From assembly GCA_047967505.1 (NCBI GenBank), contig CM106540.1: a DNA stretch of 64,000 bases; one strand, 5' to 3'. Positions within the stretch are counted from its first letter, which is position 1, and each line of letters opens with the position of its first letter. The translations under genes were made by a program, and so were the position numbers. The stretch comes from Dipteris shenzhenensis. Taxonomy: Eukaryota; Polypodiophyta; Polypodiopsida; Gleicheniales. The notes beneath the pieces are model-generated. The model was not told the origin of the DNA. It saw only the letters and a list, made by a program, of their open reading frames with translations, and did not search any database. Shown here in pieces: positions 20,946 through 31,129 of this stretch.

Positions 20946-21973
20946 GTGCTAGCTGCAGTGATGGGCGTAGGAACCCTCTCTCCCCCTCTCTTCTCCTATT
21001 CCCTCTCTTCTCTTATTTGCCTACACTTATGCTCTTTTCCTTTCTTTTTCTCTTCTTTTCATAAGCCTATGCCTATGCCTGTTTCAATCTCTTTTCCCCT
21101 CTTTCAAAGATATGCTTCCTCTTTTCCCCTATGCCTATGCTTCTCCTTCTCCTTCCCTTCCCTTATTCTTTTATGCTTATGAGCATATATGCTTATGCAT
21201 AAGCATAAGCAAATGCAAATGCACTTTTTCCCTCTTGTCCCCTCTTTCAACATATGCTTTCTCTTTTCCCCTATGCCTATGCCTATGCCTATGCTTCTCC
21301 TTCTTCTTTTCTATGCCTATGCTTATGCTTCTCTTTTCTCCTTCTTTTCCCATGCTTATGCTTCCCTTTCCTTCTTTTCTTCTTTTATGCTTGTGAGCAT
21401 ATGCTCATATGCTTATGCATAAGCATAAGCTTTCTCTCTTTTTCTCTTATGCAAATGCTCTTTTCTCTTCTTTTCCCCTCTTTCAAACGTATGCTTCCTC
21501 TTTTTCCCTATGCCTATGCCTATGCCTATGCTTATGCTTCTCTTTCTTCTTTTCTATGCCTATGCTTATGCTTCTCTTTTCTCCTTCTTTTCCCCTATGC
21601 CTATGCTTATGCCTATGCCTATGACTATGCTTATGCCTATGCCTATGCTTATGCTTCCCTTCCCTTCTTTTCTTCTTTTATGCTTGTGAGCATATGCTCA
21701 TATGCTTATGCATAAGCATAAGCTTTCTCTCTTTTTCTCTTATGTGAATGCTCTTTTCCCCTCTTTTCCCCTCTTTGCTCTTTTCTCCTCTTTTCCCCTC
21801 TTTCAAACATATACTTCCTCTTTTCCCCTATGCATATGCCTATGCCTATGCTTCTCCTTCTCCTTCGCTTCTCCTTCCCTATGCCTATGCCTATGCCTAT
21901 GCTTCTCCTTCTCCTTCTCCTTCTCCTTCTCCTTCCCTTCCCTTTCCTTCTTTTCTTCTTTTATGCTTATGAG
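20946..21973 (+). repeat. Low-complexity array (CTATGC / CTTCTC with GCTTATGCATAAGC palindromes), left part
   Basis: Runs of tatgcctatgcctatgc and cttctccttctcc are punctuated by gcatatgctcatatgcttat and gcttatgcataagc. A higher-order unit of roughly 250-300 bases recurs (starting near 21180, 21395 and 21685). Open frames of Met/Pro/Leu/Ser are artefacts of the repeat. The array continues at 30555-31020 after Copia-2. Confidence 0.9.
21969..21973. other. Target-site duplication, left copy (atgag), Copia-2
   Basis: atgag precedes the 5' LTR and is repeated at 30550-30554 after the 3' LTR. Confidence 0.85.
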
Positions 21974-22962
21974 TGTTAGATATCAATGCTCCACTCTTGT
22001 GTGACTATGCGAGAACCAGCTAACTCTACCTGTAAGCCCCCCATATGAGGAGAAGGCATTTGAGTAGCTCGGTTATCCAGTAGGTCCTGGTCTTGGGGGG
22101 GTCACTCATCATATGTAACCCTATCATGTGAGTTCAACAAAAGGATATTTTTTGTTCCTAAAATTTACAAAAATAAATATACATAAGGGACTATTTAAAA
22201 TAGTTTTGGAAAAAATTTACAGATTTGTATAGAAAAGGGGTACATTTTATTAATGAAAAAATTTATAGATAAGGGATTTTAAATATAGGCCTTGAACGCG
22301 AACATGATATAGAGGGTTTATACATAGTGACCCCCCCGAGGTCCTGGTTTGGACACCAGATGGGGGCCATGTGTGGCCTGATGGCTGGACAGCTTCAAAT
22401 AGAGTTGGCACACCACCAACTAGGCTACATGCAAGTGCAGGAAGGCATTCCTTGACCAAGCGCACTAAGGGTAGATAGAGCACTTCTTGGGGTAGCCCAC
22501 TCTCGGGTTGCGGGGCCGCGGTTTGGAGCCTGAGACAATCCCGGATGGCTCTAGGCCAAATAGGGACCATAGGTTAGTTGCTCTATTTTGCACACCGGTT
22601 CTATCGTATGGTTGGTGGCCTATTTTGGGACACTCCCAGTCGACCGTTTTGGGTGGACTGGGTCGGTCATCCAATTGAGCCTAACTGACTACGACTAGTG
22701 GCTATATAAGAGCAAGCGCGTGAAGCCCATTTCATCACTGGCTATAGCAACCGTGATTCCTTAGCATCCAGCCTCCATCTTCTACTATTTCTAGCATGCC
22801 ATCGAAGCTTCTTTCACAGGAGCGCATGGCTGGGAGGCAGTGCCATCTATTGTATCAGTTCTATAGTAATCAAATTTTTGATTCTCCACACTATCTTGTT
22901 TTCTCTCTTGCGTACGAGATCCTGTTATCTGTTGAGCACAGACGTTGTATTATTTTCTTACA
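21974..22962 (+). repeat. Copia-2 5' LTR (carries an insertion)
   Basis: Starts tgttagatatcaatgctcc and ends attttcttaca. It is 989 bases against 731 for the 3' LTR; the excess is the insertion at 22091-22338. A TATA-like string tatataagag lies near 22700. Confidence 0.92.
22091..22338. mobile_element. 248-bp MITE-like insertion inside the Copia-2 5' LTR
   Basis: Flanked by a 9-bp direct duplication aggtcctgg (22082-22090 and 22339-22347). Its ends form an inverted repeat: gggggggtcact on the left, agtgaccccccc on the right. It is absent from the matching site of the 3' LTR (near 29930), so it arrived after Copia-2. A 9-bp duplication suggests a Mutator-like miniature element; there is no coding capacity. 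Confidence 0.75.
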
Positions 22963-22974
22963 TGGTATCAAAGC
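22963..22974 (+). other. Copia-2 primer-binding site
   Basis: tggtatcaaagc directly after the LTR matches the initiator tRNA-Met site (usual tggtatcagagc) with one change. Confidence 0.85.
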
Positions 22975-23032
22975 CTGGACTCTATCAAGAAGATTTGGTA
23001 GTGTGTTTCTATTTGCAAGCAGATTGTGAGAG

Positions 23033-24082
23033 ATGGCCCAGCCCACAAGACTACGAATCCCACCGTTCGGTGAAAGTGGAAAGTTGGACGGCTCTTAGAA
23101 CTATCCACTCTGTAAGTTCAAGATGAAGACCATCCTAAGTGCATACGAGATTTGGGACATTGCTATTGGGGTGGACGTGAGGCCAGTTGCGAGATCAGAT
23201 CCAGCCAATGTAGGACAATAGATAGTACCAACTACGAATGAGATTCTCGTGTGGACAAGAAGAAATGCAGATGCGCTGTGTTCTATTGTCTACAGTGTTA
23301 GTGATTCTGTCATGGCATTAATTCAACATGTCACCACAATAGAGGAGGCATGGATGGTCTTGAAAAATCAGTATGAGACCATGAATCAGATGCAAATTCA
23401 AAATCTGGAGACTCAACTCGCGAATAAGAAGTTGTCTGAGTCTGAAGTGACAGAGAAGTTCATCACCAGGGTAAAGAATCTGCATGATCAGATGATTGCA
23501 ATTGGCATCACCATCACCAGCAAGAATCTAGCACGAAGGTGCATACGGATTCTCCCACCAAAGTACGATAGTCTTGTTATGGTGCTAAATACGCAGAACA
23601 AAAATCTGCCCAACTTTGAGGATTTTAGTGCGATGCTTCTGGAGGAGGAGATGCATCAAAAGATGAGGACTGGAGAAGATTTGGCTTTTTGGACTCGATC
23701 AAAGAAAGGTAAGGGTAAGGACTTTGGTAACCCATCTTCTTCTGATGATAAAAAGAGAAAGAAGAAGATCAAGTGCTTCTATTGCAACAAGGTAGGGCAC
23801 ATGCAGAATGAGTGCCGAAAGAAGATTGTAAATGAGAAGAACGGAGTAAAGAAAGAGTCCAGCAATAGCGCGCAGGCAGTACCAGTAGAGCTATTTGTCA
23901 CAATTGAGGAGATTTGCATGGAGGCAGTTCATGTACCTGTAGATGAACCGTGGATCATTGACAGTGGTGCATCACGCCACATGACCAGTCGAAAGGATTG
24001 GTATACCTCTCTACAGCCGGTGGGGAATGACATCTTGGTAGCAATCAGTAATGATGTAAAATGTCCATCAAAAGGAATGTGA
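23033..24082 (+). pseudogene. Copia-2 gag and start of protease
   Basis: Starts MAQPTRLRIPPFGESGKLDG; in-frame stops at about 23096 and 23219, then open. The gag core (ADALCSIVYSVSDSVMALIQ, IEEAWMVLKNQYETMN) is of the UBN2/copia type, with a knuckle CFYCNKVGHMQNEC near 23780. The protease motif WIIDSGASRHMT is at about 23950. The frame ends where an inverted LTR-like piece begins. Confidence 0.85.
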
Positions 24083-24285
24083 AGATAGTGGGAGAGAAGG
24101 AAGGAGTCTCACTTGTGGCTTTCTCACATACACAATGGGGGAATACACACAAAGGTGGAGGCTGAAAACAGTTTTCCTCTTCTTAGTTGTGAAAGCCAAA
24201 AGAACTCTAGTACAAAGAAATAGAAGAACCCTATATGTGGGTCTCAAACGAAACTCAGCTAACTAAGGTGGCATACTAACTGAGC
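24083..24285 (-). repeat. Inverted copy of the LTR end found at 25095-25285
   Basis: The plus strand here (ggagtctcacttg, then gtggaggctgaaaacagttt) is the reverse complement of 25110-25280 with few changes. It interrupts the Copia-2 protease. Confidence 0.8.
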
Positions 24286-24755
24286 CACGAAATAGAGTAC
24301 ATAAGGATAGCTGTCATCCAGCTATTATTCATGGGCGGTGTACCAACCGCATCTGCAACTCACAAGTCGGTGACATAAATGCACAACGGTCACCCTGGCA
24401 TATCACAAGTGGAGCTCGATATCTCAACAAGGAAAAGGTACGATTGCTCTCAAGTCAGATGGAGTTGTAAAATAGTTGTCTGATGTTCTTTATGTGCCAG
24501 ATATCAAGAGGAACTTGTCTGTTTCTATGATCACGGATCGGGACCTCAAAGTTCAATTCGATAAGAATGGTGCAAAGATCCTGGATCTTCAAGGAAAGGT
24601 CGTTGGTAAAGGTACATGGCACAACAACATTTACGAACTCTTAGCTTTCAGTGCTCGAGCGGATGTGAAGAACACTAAGCTGTGGCATGAGAGGTTTGGT
24701 CATCTAAACCTTAGTTCTTTGAAGGAGATGCATAAAAGTGGAATGATTGCAGACC
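24286..24755 (+). pseudogene. Copia-2 protease end and pre-integrase region, copy 1
   Basis: Encodes DVLYVPDIKRNLSVSMITDR and KLWHERFGHLNLSSLKEMHK, the GAG-pre-integrase zinc region of copia. The same segment is repeated in direct orientation at 26790-27250. Confidence 0.85.
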
Positions 24756-25094
24756 GCATATCTACATCCAACATAAACATCCTACCCTTCTTCTTTCCTT
24801 TTGCTATCAAGCGACCGTTATTTTTCATATCCTCAACAAAGCATCCATGAGGATTAAATCTGACCTGCAAGCCTTGCTCCACCATTTGACCATTAGAAAC
24901 CAGGTTCTTGGTGATATTTGGGACATGAAATACATGAGACAGGTATTTCTTTTTCCCATCCTACATAGAAAAAGGAATTCTGCACAATAAGATGCGCAGT
25001 ATCATCACCAGTCTCCACAAATCCTAGTCTTTCCATTTTCCTTGCATCCTACATCCATTCTGCATGACCTATCATGTGGTTTGATGCAGCCACC
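24756..25094 (-). pseudogene. Copia-3 protease region, opposite strand
   Basis: The minus strand reads RKMERLGFVETGDDTAH, NGRLIAKGKKKGRMF and related copia protease phrases, with stops. It belongs to a copia lineage different from Copia-2. Confidence 0.65.
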
Positions 25095-25830
25095 CTAGTT
25101 AGATGAGTTTGGTTTGAGACCCACATATAGGGTTCTTCTATTTCTTTGTACTAGAGTTCTTTTGGCTTTCACAACTAAGAAGAGGAAAACTATTTTCAGC
25201 CTCCACCTTTGTGTGTATTCCCCCATTGTGTATGTGAGAAAGCTGCAAGTGAGACTCCTTCCTTCTCTCCCACTATCTTCACATGGTATCAGAGCTTGGT
25301 TCATGGTCAGGAGCTCAAGAAAGCAAACCAATTTCATGGTGTCCTAGTAAGAGGACCAGTTTTGCTTTCCTTTTTCAAGTTTGGGAGCAAATCTCTGCAG
25401 GTGGCATAGTAGGAAAGTGCAAGAGTGCATTGTCTCATATTGAGACACCCTTCATGGTGTGGCGAGAGGGCAGTATATGCTGTGGGTCAGCGCATAGCCC
25501 TTGGTGACATTATTTTTTTTATTGGAGGCCATCTTGGGGCCTGTTTTGGATGTGGAAGTTCTCCGCAAGCATTGAGAAAAAGGCCCTATTTTTGCTATAT
25601 GACCACTGCTCTGCAGGTCGGTGAAAAGTTGCCATAAAAATTGCATCGTATGCTTGTGCGCAGAGATATTAGGAGTTACAGAATCATTCTTGTTGCCTAT
25701 TAATGCAAAATCGTCACTAGGAAGTGACTGTGTGGTCAAATACCACTTTCGTCAATTTTGCAGATTTGCCCTTGTGAGGCAGAAGCTGTGGTTTTGGCAG
25801 TGATAGAATATTTTGCATTGTTCTGTAATG
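25095..25830 (+). mobile_element. Copia-3 LTR end, primer site and leader
   Basis: An LTR-like end (to actatcttcaca, 25283) is followed by a perfect primer site tggtatcagagc at 25284-25295. About 530 bases of leader without recognisable genes lead to the gag start at 25828. Confidence 0.7.
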
Positions 25831-26789
25831 GCGTCTGATTCTCTTTCACAGATTGTCACTGAAAAGCTTGACAAGAACAACTTCCAAGCATGGAAGTTTA
25901 GAATGACAAATTTCCTTATGGGAAAAGGCTATTGGGAGTTCATTATAGGAAATGAAGAAGAACCAGTTCTTCCTAATGTTCTCAATCAATAGGAAATGTA
26001 GGCATTTAAAGAATGGCATGAGAGAGCTAGAAAAGGTATATACTGGCTATCTTTCAGTATTTCAAATTCTATGATTATGCATATTCAGGATGCAAGTATG
26101 CCAAAGGAGGCATGGGATACTTTGGCAAAAATGTATAGTACAAATATGCAAGCCAGGAAAACGCAGCTCAAGCAGGAGTTGCACAATGTGTAGAGAGAAA
26201 ATATGAGCATCAATGACTACCACATAAGGTGAAGAAAATTACAGATGCACTTGCTTCCATTGGGTCGCTAGTGGAAGATGATGATTTAGTTTCTATGACC
26301 TTGAATAATCTAGGAAAGGATTATGCACAGTGTCGGACATCCATTTTCGTCCGTGAAAAATTTCCTGATTTTGAGAAGTTGTTTGCTCTTCTAATTTCTG
26401 AAGAGTAGAGAAATGGTGGTGCATCTTCTTCAGGAGGAACTTCAAAAGAAATTGTCTTCTACTCAAATGCTAGAAGAGGTAGAGTTAGAGGTAGAAGAGG
26501 CCGATCTGGAGGCCATGGTAGAAATCAGAATATGCAACAAACTCAAGAAAAACAATCCTATGGAGGAGGATGTAGTAACTCTAGAGGCAAGGGGAGCCAA
26601 AGAGGTCATGGTGGATGGCAGAGAGGCCAAAATGCAAACAGCAATGTTGAATGTTACTACTATGGTAAAATGGGTCATATGGCTAAAGACTACTATAAAA
26701 AGCAGAATGACATCATGAATGGAAAGTTGCAGCAAGGGAATTATGCATCTTTTAGTAGACAGGGTGATGACAGAAATGAGCATCTGTAA
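25828..26789 (+). pseudogene. Copia-3 gag
   Basis: Starts MASDSLSQIVTEKLDKNNFQ; typical copia gag (WKFRMTNFLMGKGYWEFI, DASMPKEAWDTLAKMYS). Stops and a frame shift occur before an Arg/Gly-rich stretch (about 26480-26620) and a damaged knuckle (CYYYGKMGHMAKDY, with two Cys lost). Confidence 0.82.
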
Positions 26790-27390
26790 CTAAGCCATGA
26801 AATAGAGGACATAAGGATAGTTGTCATCCAACTATTATTCATGGGCGGTGTACCAATTGCATCTGCAGTTTATGCCATAAATGCACAACGGTCACCTTGG
26901 CATATCACAAGTGGAGCTCAATATCTCAACAATGAAAAGGTACGATTGCTCTCAAGTCAGATGGAGTTGTAAAATAGTTGTCCAATGTTCTTTATGTGCC
27001 AGATATCAAGAGCAACTTGTTGTCTATTTCCGTGATCACAGGTCGAGACCTCAAAGTTCAATCCGATAAGAATGGTGCACAGATCCTGGATCTTCAAGGA
27101 AAGGTCATTGGTAAAGGTACATGGACGAACTCTTAGCTTTCGGTGCTTGAGTGGATGTGAAGAACACTAAGCTGTGGCATGAGAGGTTTGGTCATCTAAA
27201 CCTTAGTTCTTTGAAGGAGATGCATAAAAGTGGAATGATTGCAGACCTACCCGAAATTTCAAATCTGCCCGATGTATGTGAAGCTTGCATGATGGGCAAG
27301 CAACATCGGCATCCCTTTCCTAAAGAGGCTAGCAGGGCAAAGGCTCCTCTAGAGCTCGTTCACATGGACCTCTGCAGAAAGATGGACTAA
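26790..27390 (+). pseudogene. Copia-2 protease end and pre-integrase region, copy 2
   Basis: Direct repeat of 24286-24755. It extends further into PDVCEACMMGKQHRHPFPKE and LELVHMDLC, the start of the integrase core. Confidence 0.85.
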
Positions 27391-27852
27391 AGAGGAGGCT
27401 TTTAGTAGGTTCAAGGAATGGCATGTAAAGGTCAAGAAAGAAACGGGGAGGAAGGTGAAGAAGTTGAGATCAGATAGAGGTGGAGAGTTCACATCAACTA
27501 AATTCGAAAGTTATTGCAAAAGTCACGGAATCAAGAGGTAGAAACCCCCGCCACATACATCATAGTAAAATGGAGTAGCAGAATGCAAGATGTGTGTCAT
27601 CTACGAAATGGGCCGGAGTATGATGAAAGGGAAAGATTTGCCAAAGACTTTTTGGGCTGAAGCATGTAAACTGTAGTTTACATCCTGAATCATAGCTACA
27701 CGAAGGCTGTGAACAAGATGACTCCACTGTAAGCCTTTTCTAGTAAGAAACCTTTAGTTGCACATTTCAGAGTTTTTGGATGTGACTATTTTGTGCATGT
27801 CCCTGATGCTACCAGGACCAAATGGGAACCGAAGAGCTAGAAGTGTATTTTC
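27391..27852 (+). pseudogene. Copia-2 integrase core, shortened
   Basis: Fragments in several frames: KKLRSDRGGEFTSTKFES, then a region like KDLPKTFWAEAC and HFRVFGCDYFVHVPDA. The stretch with the first catalytic aspartate region is partly deleted after HMDLC. Confidence 0.75.
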
Positions 27853-29043
27853 TTGGGCTACAGTGAAGAGGCGAAGGGTCACCATCTCTATAACCCTGTT
27901 ACCAAGAGGGTAATTGTAAGTCGCAATGTGCTCTTCTCAGAACAGTCGCATCAATTGGAGGAGGATGCTTCCTTCCCAGACAACCAGCACCAGGATATCC
28001 ATCCAGTACCACCACCAACAATAGACCAAACTCCCCCAACAGTGCTTGGAAGGATTCAAGACAAAGAAGATGAAGAAGAGCCTGCAGAACCACAATGGCA
28101 ACGGCCATTCCCGAAGTGGGTAACGCAGCTTTTGGATGGCAAAGAACCTCTGGCCATTGAGGAGGAACCATCCGAACACCATCGGTCCAAGAGATTAGAG
28201 GAGCAAAGAAGGGCGCAGGAACACTTGATCAACTATGCTTTGATGATAGAACTGATCCGTGCTGATGAACCCAAGTGTCTTGAAGAGGCACAGGGCGATG
28301 ATAGGTGGATGGAGGCTATGCAGTCAGAGTATGGCTCCATAATGAAGAACAACACTTGGGACCTTGTGGATCGACCACCAAAACACAAGGTAGTCAGAAC
28401 CAAGTGGGTGTACAAGACCAAGTATAAGTCCGATGGCACATTGGATAAGTACAAGGCTTGGCTTGCGGTAAAAGGATTTGCACAGGTACATGGTTTTGAT
28501 TATCAAGATACTTTTTCTCCCCCAGCTGGACTAAGCACAATTCACACTCTTTTGGCTTTAGCTACCCAGGGAAGTTGGTCCGTGTTTCAGATGGATGTGA
28601 AATCTGCCTTTTTGAACAGAGATCTCAAGGAGGAGGTATACATGGAATAACCGCCAGGTTTTGAGATCCCCCATTCAGAAGGTAAAGTCTGCAAACTAAA
28701 GAAGGCACTTTACGAGCTAAAACAGGCCCCACAAGTGTGGTACCAGTGAATTGATGCCTACTTTCTACAAAACGGGTTCAGGAGGAGCCCATCTTATGCA
28801 AATTTGTATATCTTTAGAGAAGGAGGCAGGTGTATGATCATGGTCCTTTATGTGGATGACCTTGTCATAACAGGGAACCATGAAGAGAAGATCTCGTAGA
28901 TGAAGCATTTGCTAGGAAGAGAGTTTGAAATGACAGACCTCAGATTGATGCATTTCTGTTTGGGGATTGAAGTTTTGCAGGAGCTGAAACAGATCTTCAT
29001 TTCATAGCTGAAGTATGCTGGAGAGATACTGAAGGCGTTTGGC
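27853..29043 (+). pseudogene. Copia-2 integrase end, linker and reverse transcriptase
   Basis: 27853-28650 is open: integrase C-terminus (GYSEEAKGHHLYNPVTKRVI), Pro/Glu-rich linker, then RT (NNTWDLVDRPPKHKVVRTKW, VFQMDVKSAFLNRDLKEEVY). After a stop at 28651 the RT continues with further stops through IMVLYVDDLVIT (about 28845), where the catalytic YVDD is intact. Confidence 0.85.
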
Positions 29044-29790
29044 ATGGCTAAGTGCAAGACAGTTGGTACCCCTATGGAGGTTGACGTGAAGCTCTCAAAC
29101 GAGGATTCATCACCACTAGTGGACGAAGCAAAGTACAGAAGGCTTGTGGGCAGCTTGATTTACCTATGCAACACACGGTTGGACATCAGTTTTGCGACTA
29201 GTGTACTAAGCAGGTTTTCCAATAAGCCCCGGGAGAACCATTGGAGGGCAGGGATGCGGGTGCTGAAATACATCAAAGGCACACTTGATTATGGCATCAC
29301 CTATACCAAGGGCAACATCTTGACCAGATTCTATGACTCGGATTGGGCAAGAGACGTGGACAATAGGAGATCAATGACAGGGTACTGTTTCTCACTTAGA
29401 TGTAGAGGTGTCATGGGTCAGCAAGAAGCAACCCATAGTTGCTCTTTCTTCTACCGAGGCCGAGTGCAAATCTGCATGCTTTGCTTCTTGTGAGGGAGTG
29501 TGGTTGAGGAGGATTTTGGGGGACATGGGTGCAGTGCAGAACAAGCCTACGTAGTTATCCTGTGACAATCAAAGTTGCATGGCGATTGTAACGAACCCGG
29601 TGTTCCATGCTCGCACAAAACACATTGAGATTCAATATCACTATGTACGCGAGCTCATCATGGATGGAGAGGTCGACTTGGTGTATTGTCAAACTACAGA
29701 GAATGCTACGAACATCTTCACGAAGGCTCTTGGAAGAGACTTGCTGGAGAGGCATCTTCATCGACTTGGCATTGGGCCGAAAAAGTAAGT
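29044..29790 (+). pseudogene. Copia-2 RNase H and C-terminal end
   Basis: VGSLIYLCNTRLDISFATSV and FYDSDWARDVDNRRSMTGYC, then a frame break, then NPVFHARTKHIEIQYHYVRE and FTKALGRDLLERHL. This is the copia RNase H with the usual C-terminal motif. Confidence 0.88.
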
Positions 29791-29806
29791 TCACTTGTGG
29801 GTGGAC

Positions 29807-29818
29807 ATTGAGGGGGGG
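29807..29818 (+). other. Copia-2 polypurine tract
   Basis: attgaggggggg immediately before the 3' LTR. Confidence 0.85.
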
Positions 29819-30549
29819 TGTTAGATATCAATGCTCCACTCTCGTGTAACTACGCAGGAACCAGCTAACTCTACTTGTAAGCCCCCATATGAGAAGAAGG
29901 CATTTGAGTAGCTCGGTTATCCGATAGGTCTTGGTTTGGACAACAGATGGGGGCCATGTGTGGCCTGATGGCTGGACGGATTCAAATAGAGTTGGCACAC
30001 CGCCAACTAGGCTACATGCAAGTGCCGGAAGGCATTCCTTGACTGACCACATTGAGGGTAGACGAAGCACTTCTCGAGGCAGCCCACTCTCGGTTGCGTG
30101 GCCGATTTGGAGCCTGAGATGATCTCGGATGGCTCTGGTCCGCCGAACAGGGACCGTAGGTTAATTGCTCTATTTTGCACACCGGTTCTATCGTATGGTC
30201 GGTGGCCTATTTTGGGACACCCCCAGTCGACCGTTTTGGACATACTGGGTCGGTCACCCAATTGAGCCTAACCGATAATGACTGGTGGATATATAAGAGC
30301 AAGCCCGTGAAGCCCACTTCATCACTGGCTACAACAACCCTGATTCCTTAGCATCTAGCCTCCATCTTCTACTGTTTCTAGCATGCCATCGAAGCTTCTT
30401 TCATAAGAGTGCGCAGCTGGGAGGCAGTGCCATCTATTGTATCAGTTCTATAGTAATCAAATTTTTAATTCTCCATACTATCTTGTTTTCTCTCTTGCAT
30501 ACAAGATCTGGTTATCTATTGAGCACAAACATTGTATTATTGTCTTACA
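29819..30549 (+). repeat. Copia-2 3' LTR
   Basis: Matches the 5' LTR without the 248-bp insertion; starts tgttagatatcaatgctcc and ends tattgtcttaca. Many small differences from the 5' copy indicate age. Confidence 0.92.
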
Positions 30550-30554
30550 ATGAG

Positions 30555-31020
30555 CATATGCTCATATGCTTATGCATAAGCATAAGCATTAGCAAATGCA
30601 AATGCTCTTTTTCCCTCTTTTCCCCTCTTTCAACATATGCTTCCTCTTTTCCCCTATGCCTATGCCTATGCTTATGCTTATGCTTCTCCTTCTCCTTCCC
30701 CCTCTTTCTTCTCTCCCCTTTCGATCTCTTTTCCCCTCTTTCAAACATATGCTTTCTCTCTTTTTTGTATATGCATATGTTTTTTCTTCTTTTAAGCTTA
30801 TGCTGATGCATGAGCATGTCTCCTTCTCCTTCTCCTTCTCCTTCCCTTCTTTCTCATAAGCCTATGCCTACGCCTATGCTTATGCTTCTGCATGAGCATA
30901 AGCATATGCTCATATGCTCACTCATTAGCTCATTCTCTTATGCTCATATGCTCATTCATAAGCATAAGCATATGCTTTCTTTCTTTTTCTCTTATGCTTA
31001 TGCTCTTTTGTCCCTCTTTC
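30555..31020 (+). repeat. Low-complexity CTATGC array, right part
   Basis: Same units and palindromes as 20946-21973 (for example gcttatgcataagcataagc near 30570). It resumes after the Copia-2 target duplication. Confidence 0.88.
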
Positions 31021-31129
31021 ATAATTGTCACAAGTAATTAATTGTCTTTCGGCTTCTTATTTGCCCTTATTTTATAGTTTTTTGTTTTCGTGTTTGTGTC
31101 TACGTTTGTCCAATCTCCCCAAATTAGAC

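Larger units (their letters stand above)
21974..30549 (+). mobile_element. Copia-2: Ty1/copia LTR retrotransposon, decayed and rearranged
   Basis: LTRs at 21974-22962 and 29819-30549, initiator-Met primer site, polypurine tract and a 5-bp duplication. The interior runs gag, protease, integrase, RT, RNase H (copia order) but is heavily broken. Positions 24083-26790 hold material of a second copia lineage (Copia-3) in both orientations and a duplicated protease/pre-integrase segment. Confidence 0.92.

Noticed and set aside
20946-22004. Met/Pro/Leu/Ser-rich plus-strand open frames
   Set aside because: They arise from the CTATGC/CTTCTC repeat, appear in all frames and have no conserved domain.
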